From: Cryptomeria japonica
Taxonomy: Eukaryota; Streptophyta; Pinopsida; Cupressales; Cupressaceae
Assembly (NCBI RefSeq): GCF_030272615.1
Contig: NC_081405.1
Span: 315,956,041-316,020,040 of the forward strand
Reading direction: 5' to 3'
Length of the DNA stretch: 64,000 nucleotides
The translations under genes were made by a program, and so were the position numbers. Below the pieces are notes generated by a model. It was not told where the DNA came from, did not search any database, and was given only the letters and a program-made list of their open reading frames with translations. Position 1 is the stretch's first letter. The number at the start of each line of letters is the position of its first letter. Of the stretch, positions 24,291-37,500 are shown piece after piece.

Positions 24291-25235
24291 TCAAATGCCA
24301 AAGAAAAGATACAAAATACTAACCAATTTAGTATACCAACTACCCCCTTGAGAAGTAGCTTCCTCATCAAAAGCCAGAATAAAAGATTTCTCTATTAATT
24401 TTGTCGGTTGATGACAATCATCAACTTCGTAAGTCTCTACCAGTGGGGGTATGACCCCAAGCTGATCTTTGAGATATTCAAAAGTCTCCTTAGGTAGAGG
24501 TTTAGTGAAAATATCTACAATCTGCTCTTTAGTATTCACATAAACCAGTTTTATCTCTTTTGCTTCAACTTGTTCCCTTAGAAAATTCAGTTTGATATAA
24601 ACATGTTTGGTTTTAGAATGTAATACCAGATTCTTAGATATATTAATTGTTGTAGTGTTATCACAATAGATAGTAATAGGTTCCTTCCATTTTACCTTTA
24701 TGTCCTTCAACATTTGCTTAAGCCATAGTACCTGTGTACAGTTAGTTGCCACTGCAACATATTCTGATTCTGCTATTGATAAAGATGTACAACTTTGTTT
24801 CTTACTCAGCCAAGAAATCAATCTGTTTCCAAGAAAAAATGCTCTGCCGGTGGTGCTTTTTCTATCATCCAAATCTCCTACCCAATTTGCATTTGTATAT
24901 GCATATAATTCAAAGTTTTCATCTCTAGGATACCATAATCCAAGATCTATAGTGCCTTGTAAGTACCAGAAAATCCTTTTTACTACTGATTCATGATTTT
25001 CTATAGGATTACTCTGAAATCTTGAAACAATACATACTGCATTCATAATATCAGATCTGGTTTGTGTCAAATATAGTAAACCTCCTATCATAGATTTGTA
25101 CCTAGTCCGATTAACAGGTGTAGATTCATCCCTTAGTGATAATTTGTCATTTGTAGTCATAGGTGTGCTTACCAATTTAGAGTTCTCCATCCCAGATTTC
25201 TTTAGTAACTCTTTTAAGTACTTGGATTGACTCAA
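24291..25235 (-). pseudogene. C ribonuclease H and end of RT
   Basis: The C-terminal part of copia pol. It starts with the RT thumb (YLKELLKKSGMENSKLVSTP) and the SMIGGLLYLTQTRSDI block. RNase H follows with NANWVGDLDDRKSTTG, SLSIAESEYVAVATN and YCDNTTTINISKN, containing the acidic catalytic residues. The protein ends near 24291 after the IVDIFTKPLPKETF tail. RNase H removes the RNA strand during cDNA synthesis. Two TAG stops at positions expected to be CAG separate it from the RT core at 25317. No env-like ORF lies between its end and the PPT. Confidence 0.93.
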
Positions 25236-25316
25236 GAATATACCTTTATCAGTCTGAGAAATCTACAATCCTAAAAAGAATTTTATTTCTCCAATCATAG
25301 ACATTTCAAATTCTTG

Positions 25317-26015
25317 CTACATTTCAATAGAAAAGTCTTTACATAATCCATCTTCTCCTCCAAAGATTATATCATCAACAAAAACTTCTATAACCAAGAT
25401 GTCATCATTAGTCACTTTATAATATAAATTGTTGTCTGCATTACCTTTAGAATAACCAATTTTGAAAAGATACTTATCCAATCTTGCATACCAAGCTCTT
25501 GGAGCTTGCTTCAACCCATACAAAGCTTTCCTTAACCTGCAAACCATATCTTTGTTTTTAGTCAAAGAAAATCCATCAGGTTGTTCAATGTAAACTTCTT
25601 CTTCAAGATCTCCATTCAGAAATGCACATTTAATATCCATTTGATATACTTTGTAGTTCTTGTATGCTACAAAAGCTAAAAATAATCTAACTGCCTCAAT
25701 TCTAGCTACCAGTGCAAAGGTCTCATTGTAATCAATTCCTTCTTTATGAGAATATCCTTTACACACTAGTCTTGCTTTATTTCTGATTACCTTGCCATCT
25801 TCATTAAGTTTGTTTCTAAATACCCATTTGGTTCCAATCACATTTTTATCTTTAGGCCGGGGAACTAATGTCCGAGTGTTATTCTTCTCAATTTGTTCTA
25901 ATTCTTCTTCCATGGCTTTAATCCAGTGTTCATCTTCACATGTCTCATTAACAGATGATGGTTCAATTTGAGAAATAAGACATACCTCTTCATTTGCCAA
26001 TCTTCCTCTTGTCAT
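25317..26015 (-). pseudogene. C reverse transcriptase core
   Basis: RVT_2-type reverse transcriptase of Ty1/copia. Blocks in order are [80 protein letters not shown] and the catalytic VFVDDIIFG near the end. The two Asp of the VDD motif are intact. The open stretch ends at a TAG (EM*QEFEM), after which the domain continues in the same pol gene toward 25235. It copies the element RNA from the Met-tRNA primer. Confidence 0.94.
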
Positions 26016-26273
26016 AACTCCTTTATACTTGTTTCCAATTATCTGCTCTTAAAAATGATTCAGCCTTACATACCGGGGTGTCTTGGTTTGTTGCTGTTCT
26101 TCAGTTACAGTGGAATTTTCAGATGATATCGGGGTAACTGGATCTTCATTCTATACCGGTGGGTTTAGTGTAGGTTCATTTGTCAAAATTTTTGTTGCCG
26201 GTTCAGAATCTATATACCTTGAAGTTTCTCTGAATTGTTCATCAATCTTCACATTTGTACTTTCAACAATTTT

Positions 26274-27287
26274 CTACAATCTTTTGTTAAAACATCTATA
26301 TTCCTTACTCTTAGATGAATAACCAAGAAATATTCCTTCATCACTTCTAGGATCAAATTTGCCAATATACTCATCTCTTCTGATATAACATTTGCTTCCA
26401 AATATTCTAAAATATTTAAGAGTAGGAGTAATACCAAACCATAGTTCATGAGGGGTCTTACCGGTTTCACCTTTGATGTGAACTTTGTTGAATGTATAGA
26501 CCACTTTACCTACTGCTTCTCTCCAATATACATGTGGTAGGTTTGCTTCTGATTACATACTTCTGGCTGCATCCAAGATAGTTCTGTTTTTCCTTTCTAC
26601 AACTCCATTCTGTTGTGGTGTCTGAGGTGTTGATAGCTGTCTTCTGATTCCATTTACTTCACAAAATGTATTAAATTCCTTAGATGTAAATTCTCCTCCT
26701 TGATCTGATCTTAGACATTTAATTTTTTTACCGGTTTCATTTTCTACCATAGCTTTGAATAGTTTGAACTTTCTGAGTGCTTTTGATTTTTCTCTGAGAA
26801 AAGTAACCGAACACATTCTAGAATAGTCATCAATGATTAGCATGAAATATCTATCACCTTGTAAACTTTTAGTTCTAGCTGGACCACATAAGTCAGTATG
26901 AATTAAGTCAAGAGCATTATTAGATTTTTCTGGAATACTTTTGAAGGTAGCTCTAACTTGTTTTCCAAATTGACATTCCTTACATACTATATTGTGAGGT
27001 TTGACAATTTTAGGTAAATCTCTAACTGCCTTAGTAGTACTGATCTTCACCATACAATCGAAATTTACATGATAGAGTCTCTTATGCCATAGCCAACTTT
27101 CATCAATATGTGCAATCAAGCATGTCTTTTCACTGTTATTCAAATGAAAGATATTACCTCTAGTTTGATTACCGGTTGCAATTTCTAAACCAGTTCTATT
27201 CATGATTTTGCATTTTCCATTTTTGAATTGTACCATCATGAGATATTGTACCCTTACCTCTAATAAAACAAGCTTTATCATCTCCAA
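26274..27287 (-). pseudogene. C integrase
   Basis: An N-terminal zinc-binding HHCC part (WLWHKRLYHVNFDCM...CKECQFGK) is followed by the DDE catalytic core: HTDLCGPARTKSL (first Asp), LIIDDYSRM, LRSDQGGEFTSKEFNTFCE (second Asp) and TPQQNGVVERKNRTILDAAR (Glu). The open stretch 27287-26553 ends after ARSM. The C-terminal block KTPHELWFGITPTLKYFRIF is in another frame at 26504-26274, so one frameshift lies near 26510-26550. Further stops separate it from RT at 26015. Integrase joins cDNA ends to host DNA, giving the 5-bp TSD. Confidence 0.93.
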
Positions 27288-27390
27288 ATCTTACAAGACC
27301 TCCATTATACTCCTGAAAAGTTAGGAATTTACTCTTATCACCAGTCATATGATGTGAGCATCCTGAATCAATGATCCATTCATCCTTAAC
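27130..27390 (-). pseudogene. C aspartic protease
   Basis: The minus strand reads WIIDSGCSHHMTGDKSKFL around 27315-27375, the copia-type protease active site (DSG followed by CSHHMTG). A stop sits a few residues upstream (KV*VKDEW), so the gag frame does not run into it. The downstream part overlaps the start of the 27287 open stretch and leads into the integrase zinc-binding region. Confidence 0.88.
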
Positions 27391-29203
27391 TTAAACTTTA
27401 GCTGCCAAGGCTTGTTCTACCGGTTGGATTGTAGGTGCCAGTTGATCTTCTATTATAGCAACAAAAACCCATCCATTGTCTACCAGATCCTCATCAGAAT
27501 CATCAGTCACTCCTTCATCAGCAAGATAATAAGATTTGTCTTTATTCTCCTTAAATCTGAATCTCTGATATTCAGGGTTAGGCTTGTATGTTCTTCTAGC
27601 TTCTTCTCTTAGTCTAGCATGTCTATCAGGGCATCTTGAAGCCATATGACCAATCTTATTGTAGTTAAAACATTTAAAGGGTGCTTTACCTTCATACTTA
27701 CTTCCAATTGGACCTTTCAACATTTTCCTTGCAAATAGTGCTTCAAGTTCTTGAAGTTCTTCATTTTCTTTCCTACTTTCTTCAAGTTCTCTTGCATAAA
27801 AGGCTTTCCAATCAGATTTGTCAAACGATGATGCAGATGATATTGATGCTTTAAAGGCTAAATCTATCTTTATAGTAACAATAGGACCAAATTCCTCAAT
27901 TTCAAAGGCCGAATGTTTTCCAATCAATGTATCTCTAGTTACTAATGTATTAGGCATTTTTCTTAACTCATTTATAGTAGTGACCTTCATTTTATATGCC
28001 GGTGGTAATCCTCTTAAAACTTTTGAAACAATTTCATCTTCACTTAAGGTTCCTCCACAACATTTAATACATAAAACAATTTCATTAACTCTTTCCATAA
28101 AAGCAGAAATCCTTTCATCTTCTTCCATTTTCAGATGTTCATACCTGACCCAGAAGCTTTCAAGTTTTGCAATTTTGACCATGGAATCTACTTCATTCAG
28201 TGTTTCCAAATGATCCCAAATAGATTTAGTAGTAGACCTATCTGATAATCCCATGATTTGTTGATTTGATAATGCGCTCAAAAGTGCTTCTCTTGCTTTG
28301 CAATCATTTTCTTCATCTTTAGTTAGGTTAGGTGGATTGGGCTGACTTTGAGTAGGAGCAATATAGCCATTATTTGTAACATCCCAGATGTCCTTTCCAA
28401 TGGAATTTAAATGTGTCTCCATTTTGATCTTCCATATGCCATAGTTGGTTCCATCAATCTTCAAGTTCTTCATTTTCTCTCCTGCTTTCCTCAAGTTCTC
28501 TTGCATAAAAGGGTTTCCATTCAGACTTGTCAAATAATGGTGTAGATGATGTTGATGCCTTAAAAACTAAATCTCTCTTTATAGTAGCAACATGACCAAA
28601 TTCCTCAATTTCAAAAGCTAAAAGTTTTCCAATCAATGTATCCCTAGTTACTGATGTATTAGGCATTGTTCTCAACTCATTTATAGCAGTAACTTTCATT
28701 TTATATGCCAATGGAAATCCTCTTAAAACTTTTGAAACAATTTCATCTTCACTTAAGGTTCCTCCACAACATTTAATACCCAAAACAATTTCATTTACTC
28801 TTTCCATAAAAGCATAAATCCTTTCATCTTCTTCCATTTTCAGATTTTCATACCTGACTCAGAAGCTTTCAAGTTTTGCAATTTTGACTATGGAATCACC
28901 TTCATTCAAAGTTTCCAAATGATCCCAAATAGATTTAGCAGTAGACCTATCTGATAATCCCATGATTTGCTGATCTGTTAATGCGCTCAAAAGTGCTTCT
29001 CTTGCTTTGCAATCATTTTCCTCATCTTTAGCCAAGTTTGGTAGATTAGGCCTACTAGATGTAGAAGTTGTATAGTCAATCTTTGTAACATCCCAGATGT
29101 CCTTTCCAATGCAATTTAGATGTGTCTCCATTCTGATCTTCCATATTCCATAGTTGGTTCCATCAAGTTTAGGACTATCCTTCTTGAAATAGTTAGTAGA
29201 CAT
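27391..29203 (-). pseudogene. C gag (UBN2-type) with tandemly duplicated N-terminal half
   Basis: The first ATG is at 29203 (MSTNYFKKDSPKLDGTNYGI). UBN2-type copia gag blocks follow: DGTNYGIWKIRMETHLN, KEAxxALL-like KAREALLSAL, KSIWDHLETLNE and LSEDEIVSKVLRGFPLAYKM. A TGA replaces the Trp of the FWVRYE block. After RENEELED the sequence jumps back to KIDGTNYGIWK and repeats the whole region at 28533-27745 in a different frame. The second copy continues to the zinc knuckle, where CFNYNKIGHMASRC has lost its second Cys. It should form the copia particle shell, but this copy cannot yield a normal protein. Confidence 0.9.
27745..29163 (-). repeat. Tandem duplication of C gag, period about 709 bp
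   Basis: The phrase cagaagctttcaagttttgc occurs at 28151 and again near 28859, and long flanking tracts align at that same offset. The period is not a multiple of three, so the second unit is out of frame with the first. The units differ by scattered substitutions, so the duplication is not recent. Confidence 0.88.
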
Positions 29204-29246
29204 TGGATCTCCTCAAGCTGTTAAACTTTTGCAAAAAGAGGACTAA

Positions 29247-29258
29247 GCTCTGATACCA
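29247..29258 (-). other. C primer-binding site (initiator-Met tRNA)
   Basis: The minus strand reads TGGTATCAGAGC two bases from the 5' LTR. Confidence 0.9.
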
Positions 29259-29260
29259 AT

Positions 29261-30319
29261 TGTTAGGTCCTGGAGACAACTGAGAGGGGGGAGTGAATCA
29301 ATTGTCTAATAAATTCAAACCAAAAAAAACTTAACCAACTTGATGCTTGATATTGGTAAACCAGTCTAATATGGCGGTAGACAATTTTAACAGTTAATTA
29401 CAATACCAGTAAGGATTAATGCATGAAACAAAAAGACAAAGTCATCCACAACACATAACACCAATATTTGTATGTGGAAACCCTATAAGGGGAAAAACCA
29501 TGGTGGAAAACCTTACCCACAATCAGATGATACTACTGTAGATAGTAAGTGTATACAAATAGGGCCTGCACATGCAGAAAGGCCAAGCACCTAGAGCTCA
29601 CTGCTCAATCACAAATGGGAGTCACACTGACTATAATTGGATGGTTAAATCCAATAAGAATGTACTACTTAAGTTAACATCTTTCTATGTTGGATTTAGT
29701 ACCGGTATAGTTCTGATATGCTTTCACAAAAACCTTGCTTCACCTTCAAAATATGTCTGGGTGTATAGCTCTGCTCAATCTCACATATACCGTCACACAA
29801 TTCCTTTTTGCATTCCACATTTGATCTTACAAATAAGATCTTACATTTATACCATACCGTAAGACCAATTTTAGTAGGTTGACTCTAAACGATAATATAA
29901 TAAAATCAATTTACAAATAAATTAATGCCTGATGCAATAACCAATTCAACATGTCGGCTTAATGCATTTACAACAATAATAAGTCATCTCCATAGTGTGC
30001 CATGCTGATCTGGAAAAGATAAACCTGTTGGTGTGTAACCTGGACCTATTTTCTGGTAACAACAAATATGCAAATACGAATATGTCAATTAAAAAACCTT
30101 CAAGACAAAGTGTCCAAATGATGTCTTCGACATAACCATGTGACTTCCATTCCATTCCAAGTGCCGGTGATCATTATATCCTGCTGGTGTACCAGATACC
30201 GTTGATTATTCATAAGTCATTTGCTTGCCGATGAATGTTGTTGATTCTCGAAAGTGCCAGAGTTGATAATTGTTAGTAGGTGTTGACATCAATGACAAAA
30301 CCATACCAAAATACCAACA
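29261..30319 (-). repeat. C LTR (5' copy)
   Basis: TGTTAGGTCCTGG...TACCAACA, the partner of 23054-24118. Here the G-run is GGGGGGAG, interrupted and shorter than in the other copy. Confidence 0.94.
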
Positions 30320-30324
30320 GACCA

Positions 30325-33130
30325 GGTGTTGGAACTGGCCACCAAGCATTATCTTCTATGCTTTTCATTTGATGAGTTAATATTATTTTATCATTGGAAA
30401 ACTTTGTTTGGTGCTTAAAATGAATTTATATATGATTATTAGTGTGTTGTAGATTGAATTAGTTATCTCTTAGTGTGGTCATGAGATGTTGACCAAGCCC
30501 TTGTTGGATTGAGCTCTTGGGAGCCAATCTAGGCTCAACTGGAACCACCTGATGTGTGTTTCTTGGAGTCCAATTATGGATTTTAGTTGTGTGGGACATA
30601 TAAGTGTCCATTTTATCTAGTTGAGGGTGAATTGGGTTGAGTGGTAGTGAAGTGAGTCCCCCTGGATTCTGCCTTGACTCGTAGGAGTCATTCGATGAAA
30701 TAGTGTCTCAAGACTTGACCCATTTTCTCACATTTTTTTCTATTTCTCTCAAATGATAGTTTGGATGGTCATTGTGACTTCATTGAGGGGATTAGTGTGT
30801 CTAGCATTAAAGAAATCCATCTAAGAAGATCTATGGATTTGGACAAATGTATGTCTTAGGGATGGTAACGCAAGTGCAACAGTCTAAAGGACCCCAATGC
30901 AAAAAATGGACATAATCATAGGTCTAGGACATGTGTCTAGAAATAGGATACCATGGCACCATTCTAGTATCCTCTTGGTGCACTACTATCTAGTAGGGAC
31001 ACTTGGTTGGCTGTCGAGAACCCTCTCTTTGCTTTATGATGGCTAGAGAGGTCAACTTGATCCAGTTTTTTATGTGTTAAAAAGGTAGATATGTCAAGGA
31101 ACCCTTTGAGGGGACTTGAGTAGGATTTGAGTGACTTTGGATTGTTTTAGAGGAGTCTACTTGCATTTAGGGTTTCACTAGAGCCCGTCCATGACACTTA
31201 GGACCTAGTGGTTAGTCATGTTTGACAAATCAAACTTGGTAACTTCAAGGATGGTCATGTGTGATACTAAACACCTCTTAGATCTTCTCCTAATTTTTTG
31301 GGATATCTTTCCCCTTGACCATTTAAAGTTTTGAGTGTTTAGTCTTTCGCTTGTTTGTAGTCATTTATCGATAAGATTAATGTTACCTTGAGGTGGGTGA
31401 TAGTTGTATTTTTATGCATGATGACACTATTAATTTAAAAAAAATCCATGCATTCCTTGTGTAATCCCATCTTATCATCTAGGGTTCTTTGGAAAAGATG
31501 TTACAGATCTCATGTCATAAGTGAGAGTATTAATGCATTAATTTTCTACTTATATTGAAAAGTAAATTTTTTCCCATATAATCCTTGTTATCATCCAACG
31601 AGACTCTTGAATTAAATAAATTTTTATTGCAGATACATCATGCATGCCAAATTAGGGCCTTGAGATTTGATCTTGTAGATTGATAACTCAACTCAACCTT
31701 TACGAGAATAATTGCTCGCTTATGTGATAATAGCTAGAGACATCTATAAAACCAAGGTATTATTCTAAGAATGAAATTCCAAATATAGAGTCTAAGTATA
31801 GTAGTACAAAGCCAATTTTGATGGACACTCCAGTTAGGCTTACTAGTGATAAAAATCAATTAGCATTTTTGGGCTTGATCTTAGATCTACGCTTACAACT
31901 CATAACAAACTTGAAGAATGACCTAGCCATTGCTACTATGAAGTGGATTTTGGGAGAGAATTTTTTGGTTTTTGAAGATAGATACATGCTAAACATGTAT
32001 GTTATCTCTTGATTTGTATCTTCTCTCTTGGATTTGGGTGAACCAAATCCCAACATTGCTAATATCACAAGAGCTTTGTTTAAGGATGATTATGCAAGTG
32101 GCTTGGAGGAGATTCTAGAAGTATCTTAGTATGAGGTAGGCATTTTGAGTACCACTAATTTAAGGGCCTTTGTAAATAGGGATGTTGTGGTGTCATGGCT
32201 TCATTTTATATCAAACATTAAAACCACTATAATCAAATAGCATTGAGAGTGGTCCACACCTACCTATTCATTCCTTCAGAAGGTGGGGAGTGGAACCCAT
32301 TACTATATGGCTTGGTGGGGACAATTTTGAGACATGGTTCATCCTAGTGCAACTAAAATGAAAGGTGCAAAGAGAAAAGAGATTGAAAATGACACATCCG
32401 AAATGAGTAATGCCCCTTCTCCCTTTTTGTCTTTCTTGTCCATTTTCTCCTCTTTTTGGTAATGTAACAACAATTTTTCTATAACAGAAACCCATTTTGA
32501 ATTTTTCCATCTATATCAAGAGTTGAAACTATAAACATATACTATAAATATTTTCAAATATGAATAAATATACATAGCTTATAGCAACTTTGAGAAATTC
32601 AAAATTTTGCATGGACCATTCATGAATGTACATACACTATATTACAAGTATGTCTTTTCGTTTATGTTTGTAAATAATGTTTTAAAAACTAACCATTGAT
32701 TATCAAGGATAAATCTTCACCTGTTAAATCTTGTAAATAAAAACTATTATTTTCTAATATTAGAGATAACATAAGACCTAGTTAACATGCATTTTTTCAA
32801 GAAAATTAAAAACTGCCTTTGCAGTGCATTGCTTACAAACTAGGGCTTTCATCCACCAACTATAGCAATAAGTAGTGGTCAAAAAATAGCTATAGATGGA
32901 TGATGAGAGAGGGGATGATTAAGCCAATAAATTCCAAACCTCCCTTGACAAAGGGTTTTTCTTTGATCACTGGTTGCAAGCATATGGGTGCATTCCCTTT
33001 TCATCATTTCCATCATTTGAAGTAGCTCTTTTATTTCTATGAAAACCTCCTTTCCCCCCTCTATCTATTCATTTTTTCCACTTCGTAGTTTGTGTCAAAT
33101 CTTAAAATTATTTGTGGAGTGTTGAAAACT
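30325..33130. other. J internal DNA, no gene recognised
   Basis: No ORF above about 80 codons and no recognisable retrotransposon motif on either strand. 30330-31400 is less AT-rich than its surroundings, with a few near-repeated phrases about ggtcaactt. 32500-32830 is strongly AT-rich. Confidence 0.4.
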
Positions 33131-34500
33131 AATAGCCTATCCATCCATTGGGCCTAGAGTCACCAACAGGGTTCACAAAACATGTGCACAATTGCACTCA
33201 GAGGAAGGCTGGAAACTAACACATACAATATCTTAGGGAGAATTTTACATGTGCTACCACACTTATTGAAAAGAAATAACATCTAACTACCATTTACATG
33301 ATCCTCAACCCCATAAGGAATTTAAACAAAGCCATTAACTACCTTATCAAAGTAAATTCCTTTTCTAATCAACTTCCTATGGTCTTCTTGTGCATAGACA
33401 ACTAAATTTAAGAGAAAGAGCAATAAGCATCCAAATATTGGTTTGAGTGCCTCCCAAGGATAGAAAATGATTAATCTTTCCCATTTGATAATATTGTCAT
33501 CTTGAAGGGAATGTGTAAGAGAATCCTACTGTTCTTCAAGATCATCTTCATGTTTAGAAGTAAGCATTACCAGGGGAGATTTGTAGATCTCTTGTTGAGA
33601 TATATGCTTAATGGGGTATCCTCTTGATGGTGCTAAGTTCAAGCAATTAATACTAAACTCATAATAGTGCTATGCTTATGTTATGGTTTGTTGACCAATA
33701 AGGACTAACCTTGATGACTCCTCTAATGGCATGGGAAAGTCCTTATTTTGTTGCTTGTGATCCCAAATTAGCTTGGATATGATGGTTTGATATCAATAGA
33801 TGAGAAGAAGACTTCTAACTCATCCCAAAATTGGGCCTCATCAATATCCTCCTTTTTTTATAGAATTGTCTTTACTTCATAAGAAACCTCTATTTTCTCC
33901 TCTTGGGATGTGGTTCTTATTATGATATTATGCATAAGATAGGAAGCAACCTCATACATGAAAAATTTCTCATCATTAAGGACAAGATTCCTCTCATGCT
34001 TTTTGTCATGGTCTTCCTTAACCCCAAGCGAAACCATGCCTATGTTGCTCATCAAGTTCCACAAAATTATCCTACTACTTTAAAATGACCTCTAAAATAG
34101 GTGTGTCCTTTTTCCTATCCTGAAAGAAGAAAGGAAGGTCATTAAATAAAAGGAATGAATTGTCTTCTTGTCTTTCTCTTTTTACAAAGTTGGCACCTTG
34201 CTATTGCAATTGCTCATCTTCATTCTTCTCATGCTGAAGGAGAAACTCTTTATCCTTATAAATATGTAGAAGCTCATGATAAATAGGCTTCTCTTCTTCT
34301 TCTTTCTATTTATATTACTAGTCAACCCTCCAGACAATAGGTCCACCCTTAAAGAGTGAAATGGTATCAGGACAAGAAGATTGAGGCAAAAAGAATTTTT
34401 GCAAATAAGATTGAGAAATCTATTTTTTTAGTGTAAATAGTCTCTTGAGAGATATGTTCTTGTGAAACAACATTGTGTGAGCCTTTGAAAATTGAGATAT
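33131..34500 (-). other. Possible decayed coding remnant of J, unidentified
   Basis: The minus strand gives long but interrupted peptide-like runs. Examples are IFGCLLLFLLNLVVYAQ (hydrophobic, near 33400-33450), DHRKLIRKGIYFDKVVNGFV just after it, and acidic, Gln-rich stretches near 34200-34300. The runs are separated by several stops and frameshifts. I cannot match them to gag, pol or env families. They could be an old J protein or chance. No product is named. Confidence 0.25.
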
Positions 34501-37500
34501 TAAATGTAGGCAGTTCATTAGAAAGAATAAAAAAATTTGAAACTTAGGATTTGAAATTTAGAGGTTTTAAGGGTCAATTTATCTTTTTGCATGAGTCGTT
34601 CTTCTTCCTCAGTAGTGACTTGCATTGCAAGAAACTGCTCTTGTTATTTTCTTTAAGCCTTCACTTGTTGTTTCTGTGGCTAAGTCTGATAAGAAAGAAG
34701 ATTTTGATATTCATGATCCTCCTCATAGATTTGAACTATTTTTGGAAATTCAATTTTATCTCTTTGGTGCTAACATTGCTTGAGTTTCTCACATATTAAT
34801 GCTAGGTGAAAAGATGAGCATGCTAAAAGGGGATATAATATGCCTCTTGGGTTTTTTGATAAGCATTTTCATGACACCAAGAAGATTATGTAGGGGTAGG
34901 TGAGAGACAAACATTTGAAAATTGATCATAAATTGTTATAGTAGAGGGATATGGGGAAAAATCAACACTATTACTAGTCCGATGTCATTGGTAATGAGGT
35001 GGAAAGCATGCATTTTCATGGAAAGTGTTATCACTCAAATTGCATCCGTGAATGTGGAAGCTGAAAACTCAAGCAATTTGGTGACACATGGGATAATTCT
35101 CAGGCTTGTGGGTTGCCTATAATGAGAATTAACCTCTCGATGAATGGTTGGCTCCCTATGAATAACATTAAACAACTTAATCAGGAAAAGGGTGAAGAAA
35201 CTAAATTAATTCTTTGAATATGAAATTATGGTGATGCGCTAGAAGGATGTTGGCATATGACCGAAAGCAGTCCTACAATCACCTATTTTGCACAGATTTA
35301 ACTTTTGATTCTACAACACATAAATTTTTCATGCAAAGGACATAAACTCTGTGAATTGATAGGAAAAATGCTTTCACAATTAAACACATGATTTCACCTA
35401 TCACACTGCATAACCTGTGATCTATTATAAGACAAAAATTTGAAGGTCATTTAGTCAATAACACATCAAAATAACTCTTGATCATATATAGAACATGTAA
35501 ACTCAGAAAAAAAGGCAAAAGCTGGTAATGGTATTCTATATTCTATCAAACTGCAAAAATCATGTGAGCTACAAGAATGTATTCTCTGCCAAAATGCAAG
35601 CAAGAGAATGATCAAGAACTAGTGAAAAAAGATAAATCTTTTCCACTTTATAGAAAAAGCCTTCCAAAAGGAAAAGAAAAGATGACTCCCACTGAAAATG
35701 TCTACCCAAAAGCTTATCTATGGGCAGAAATAAAAAGCCATGAAAATAGGTTTCAAATCATGCAAAAATATGTGTAACTCATCTCAAACTCTTGGTAAAC
35801 TCAAGGTTGACCCATGTGGTACTCAAACTCAAGCACCATCCCCTCAAAATCATGAGAAAAACTCATCCAAATCTCCACTCAAGCTCAAATCCGACCCCAA
35901 ACTGCATGATGACTCCTCTTCATGATGAGTTTAATCTTTAGCATGTATGCATACTAGGAAGATTTTTAAAGTAAATATATAAGACACATTCATAATAAAC
36001 ACTAAGTGGATTCATAATTTATCCAACTTAGATATTTATTTTTACAAATTTTTCATATTGTGTCTACATGCTAAAAAACTGAACTCAAAGTGCCTATTAA
36101 GATGCTAATTTTTAATTATTTTCACATAAATATATAGGGATATAAAGATTAAAAATATTCCTATATATGTGTGTGAAAATAATTAATAATAATAATTATT
36201 AATTACTATACTAATATTGGCACATGACTTGCTTATTTTATTTGCCCATATTAATATATTAATTAATAATTTACAAATAATAATAAAAAAACATCTTTTA
36301 TAAAACTTAAGTCTTAAAAGACTTAAGAGTTTTACAGCCACCCCACGACTTTAATACATGATTTTATTGTTTTCTTAAAATAAAAATATATGCCATTAGA
36401 AAATGGATTTTAGGGCATGCAATGTAAAAGTTGAAACCCTAAAAGATTTCATTCATTTTGTCTTTCTGCTGCTCAAGAAATTTCTGCTCCTATCGATATG
36501 TAGTCTCAAGCTAGAGTTAGAGTTTGGACTAGACTTTAACTAATTCTCTCAGCATGAACTAGATTTCTATGCATAACTGACAGTGGTATGTGTCTTTATT
36601 CTTCTCCAATACTTCTGATACTTCACTCAGATTTTCTCTTCTATGTGAAAAAGAGTATATTTTTTTGCATTTTCTTTGATGAGTGCTGAGGGTTATCATT
36701 TCAGATTGCTTGGATGGCCTTTTAAACTCCTCATTATGCCTTACATTTTCCTTCTTAGAAAACTTTAACTATTTGAAATGGTCTGTATGATTAAGGTTTT
36801 CGAAATGAAAACCCCCAAATGTATGTATATGATTTCAAAGAGTTAGCTTTCAATCTACTTGAAGCTGATGAATAATGTATTTATGCCGTTGAATTTTGCA
36901 TTCATAAAACTCAAACAAGGCTTCTTATGAAGGATTGTAAATGTGATTGTCTTATTCTTCTGTCACTTATTAATCCTTTCCTTGAATCTTCTCTTTAAAT
37001 TTGAAAGCTCAGTGTCATTTTCCTTTATTTAAGAATGAATCTTTGGTTATGAAATCTCTCTCTCTTTACCCTTTTGAACTGGTGAAATTCTCTCAAAATA
37101 TGTGAACTGGGTTTTTTAGAGATTTTCTAGGTTTTTCCATTTCTTTGTTTTCTAAATTCTGTGAAACAATCATTACAGTTTCAATCTCGGTTTTTAATAA
37201 ACAACTAAAATACCATGACTATATTTCGAGGGTATTGCTAAAGTTGTTTGTAATATGCAAAAATTTATCAATCTTGCTGTTTGATATTTATGCTGGAAAA
37301 TATCACTATAGATGTAGCTTGGATTATCTCTTCTCATAATGATGAATAAATCATCATGCACCTTTATAACCGTGCTCAAAGAAAATAGTGACAGGATCAT
37401 TTGGAGATCACTCTCTGTTAAAAAACTATATCACTGTTTTGGTGACTGAAAGGATCTTCATTTTCCGTCTTTATTGGTTTATCTGCTGCTATCTTTTGGG

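Larger units (their letters stand above)
23054..30319 (-). mobile_element. Ty1/copia element C, structurally complete
   Basis: LTRs at 23054-24118 and 29261-30319 are flanked by the TSD GACCA at 23049-23053 and 30320-30324. PBS and PPT are in place. Internal order on the minus strand is gag, protease, integrase, RT, RNase H, which is the copia order. The LTR length, PPT (ccaaagggggagat) and initiator-Met PBS fit the Sire/Maximus-like group; that lineage call is inference. Stops in all domains and a tandem duplication in gag make this copy inactive. It is the only element in the window with a complete set of pol domains. Confidence 0.93.

Noticed and set aside
24118-24291. An env-like ORF between RNase H and the PPT of C
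   Set aside because: Only about 170 bp separate them, with no ORF.
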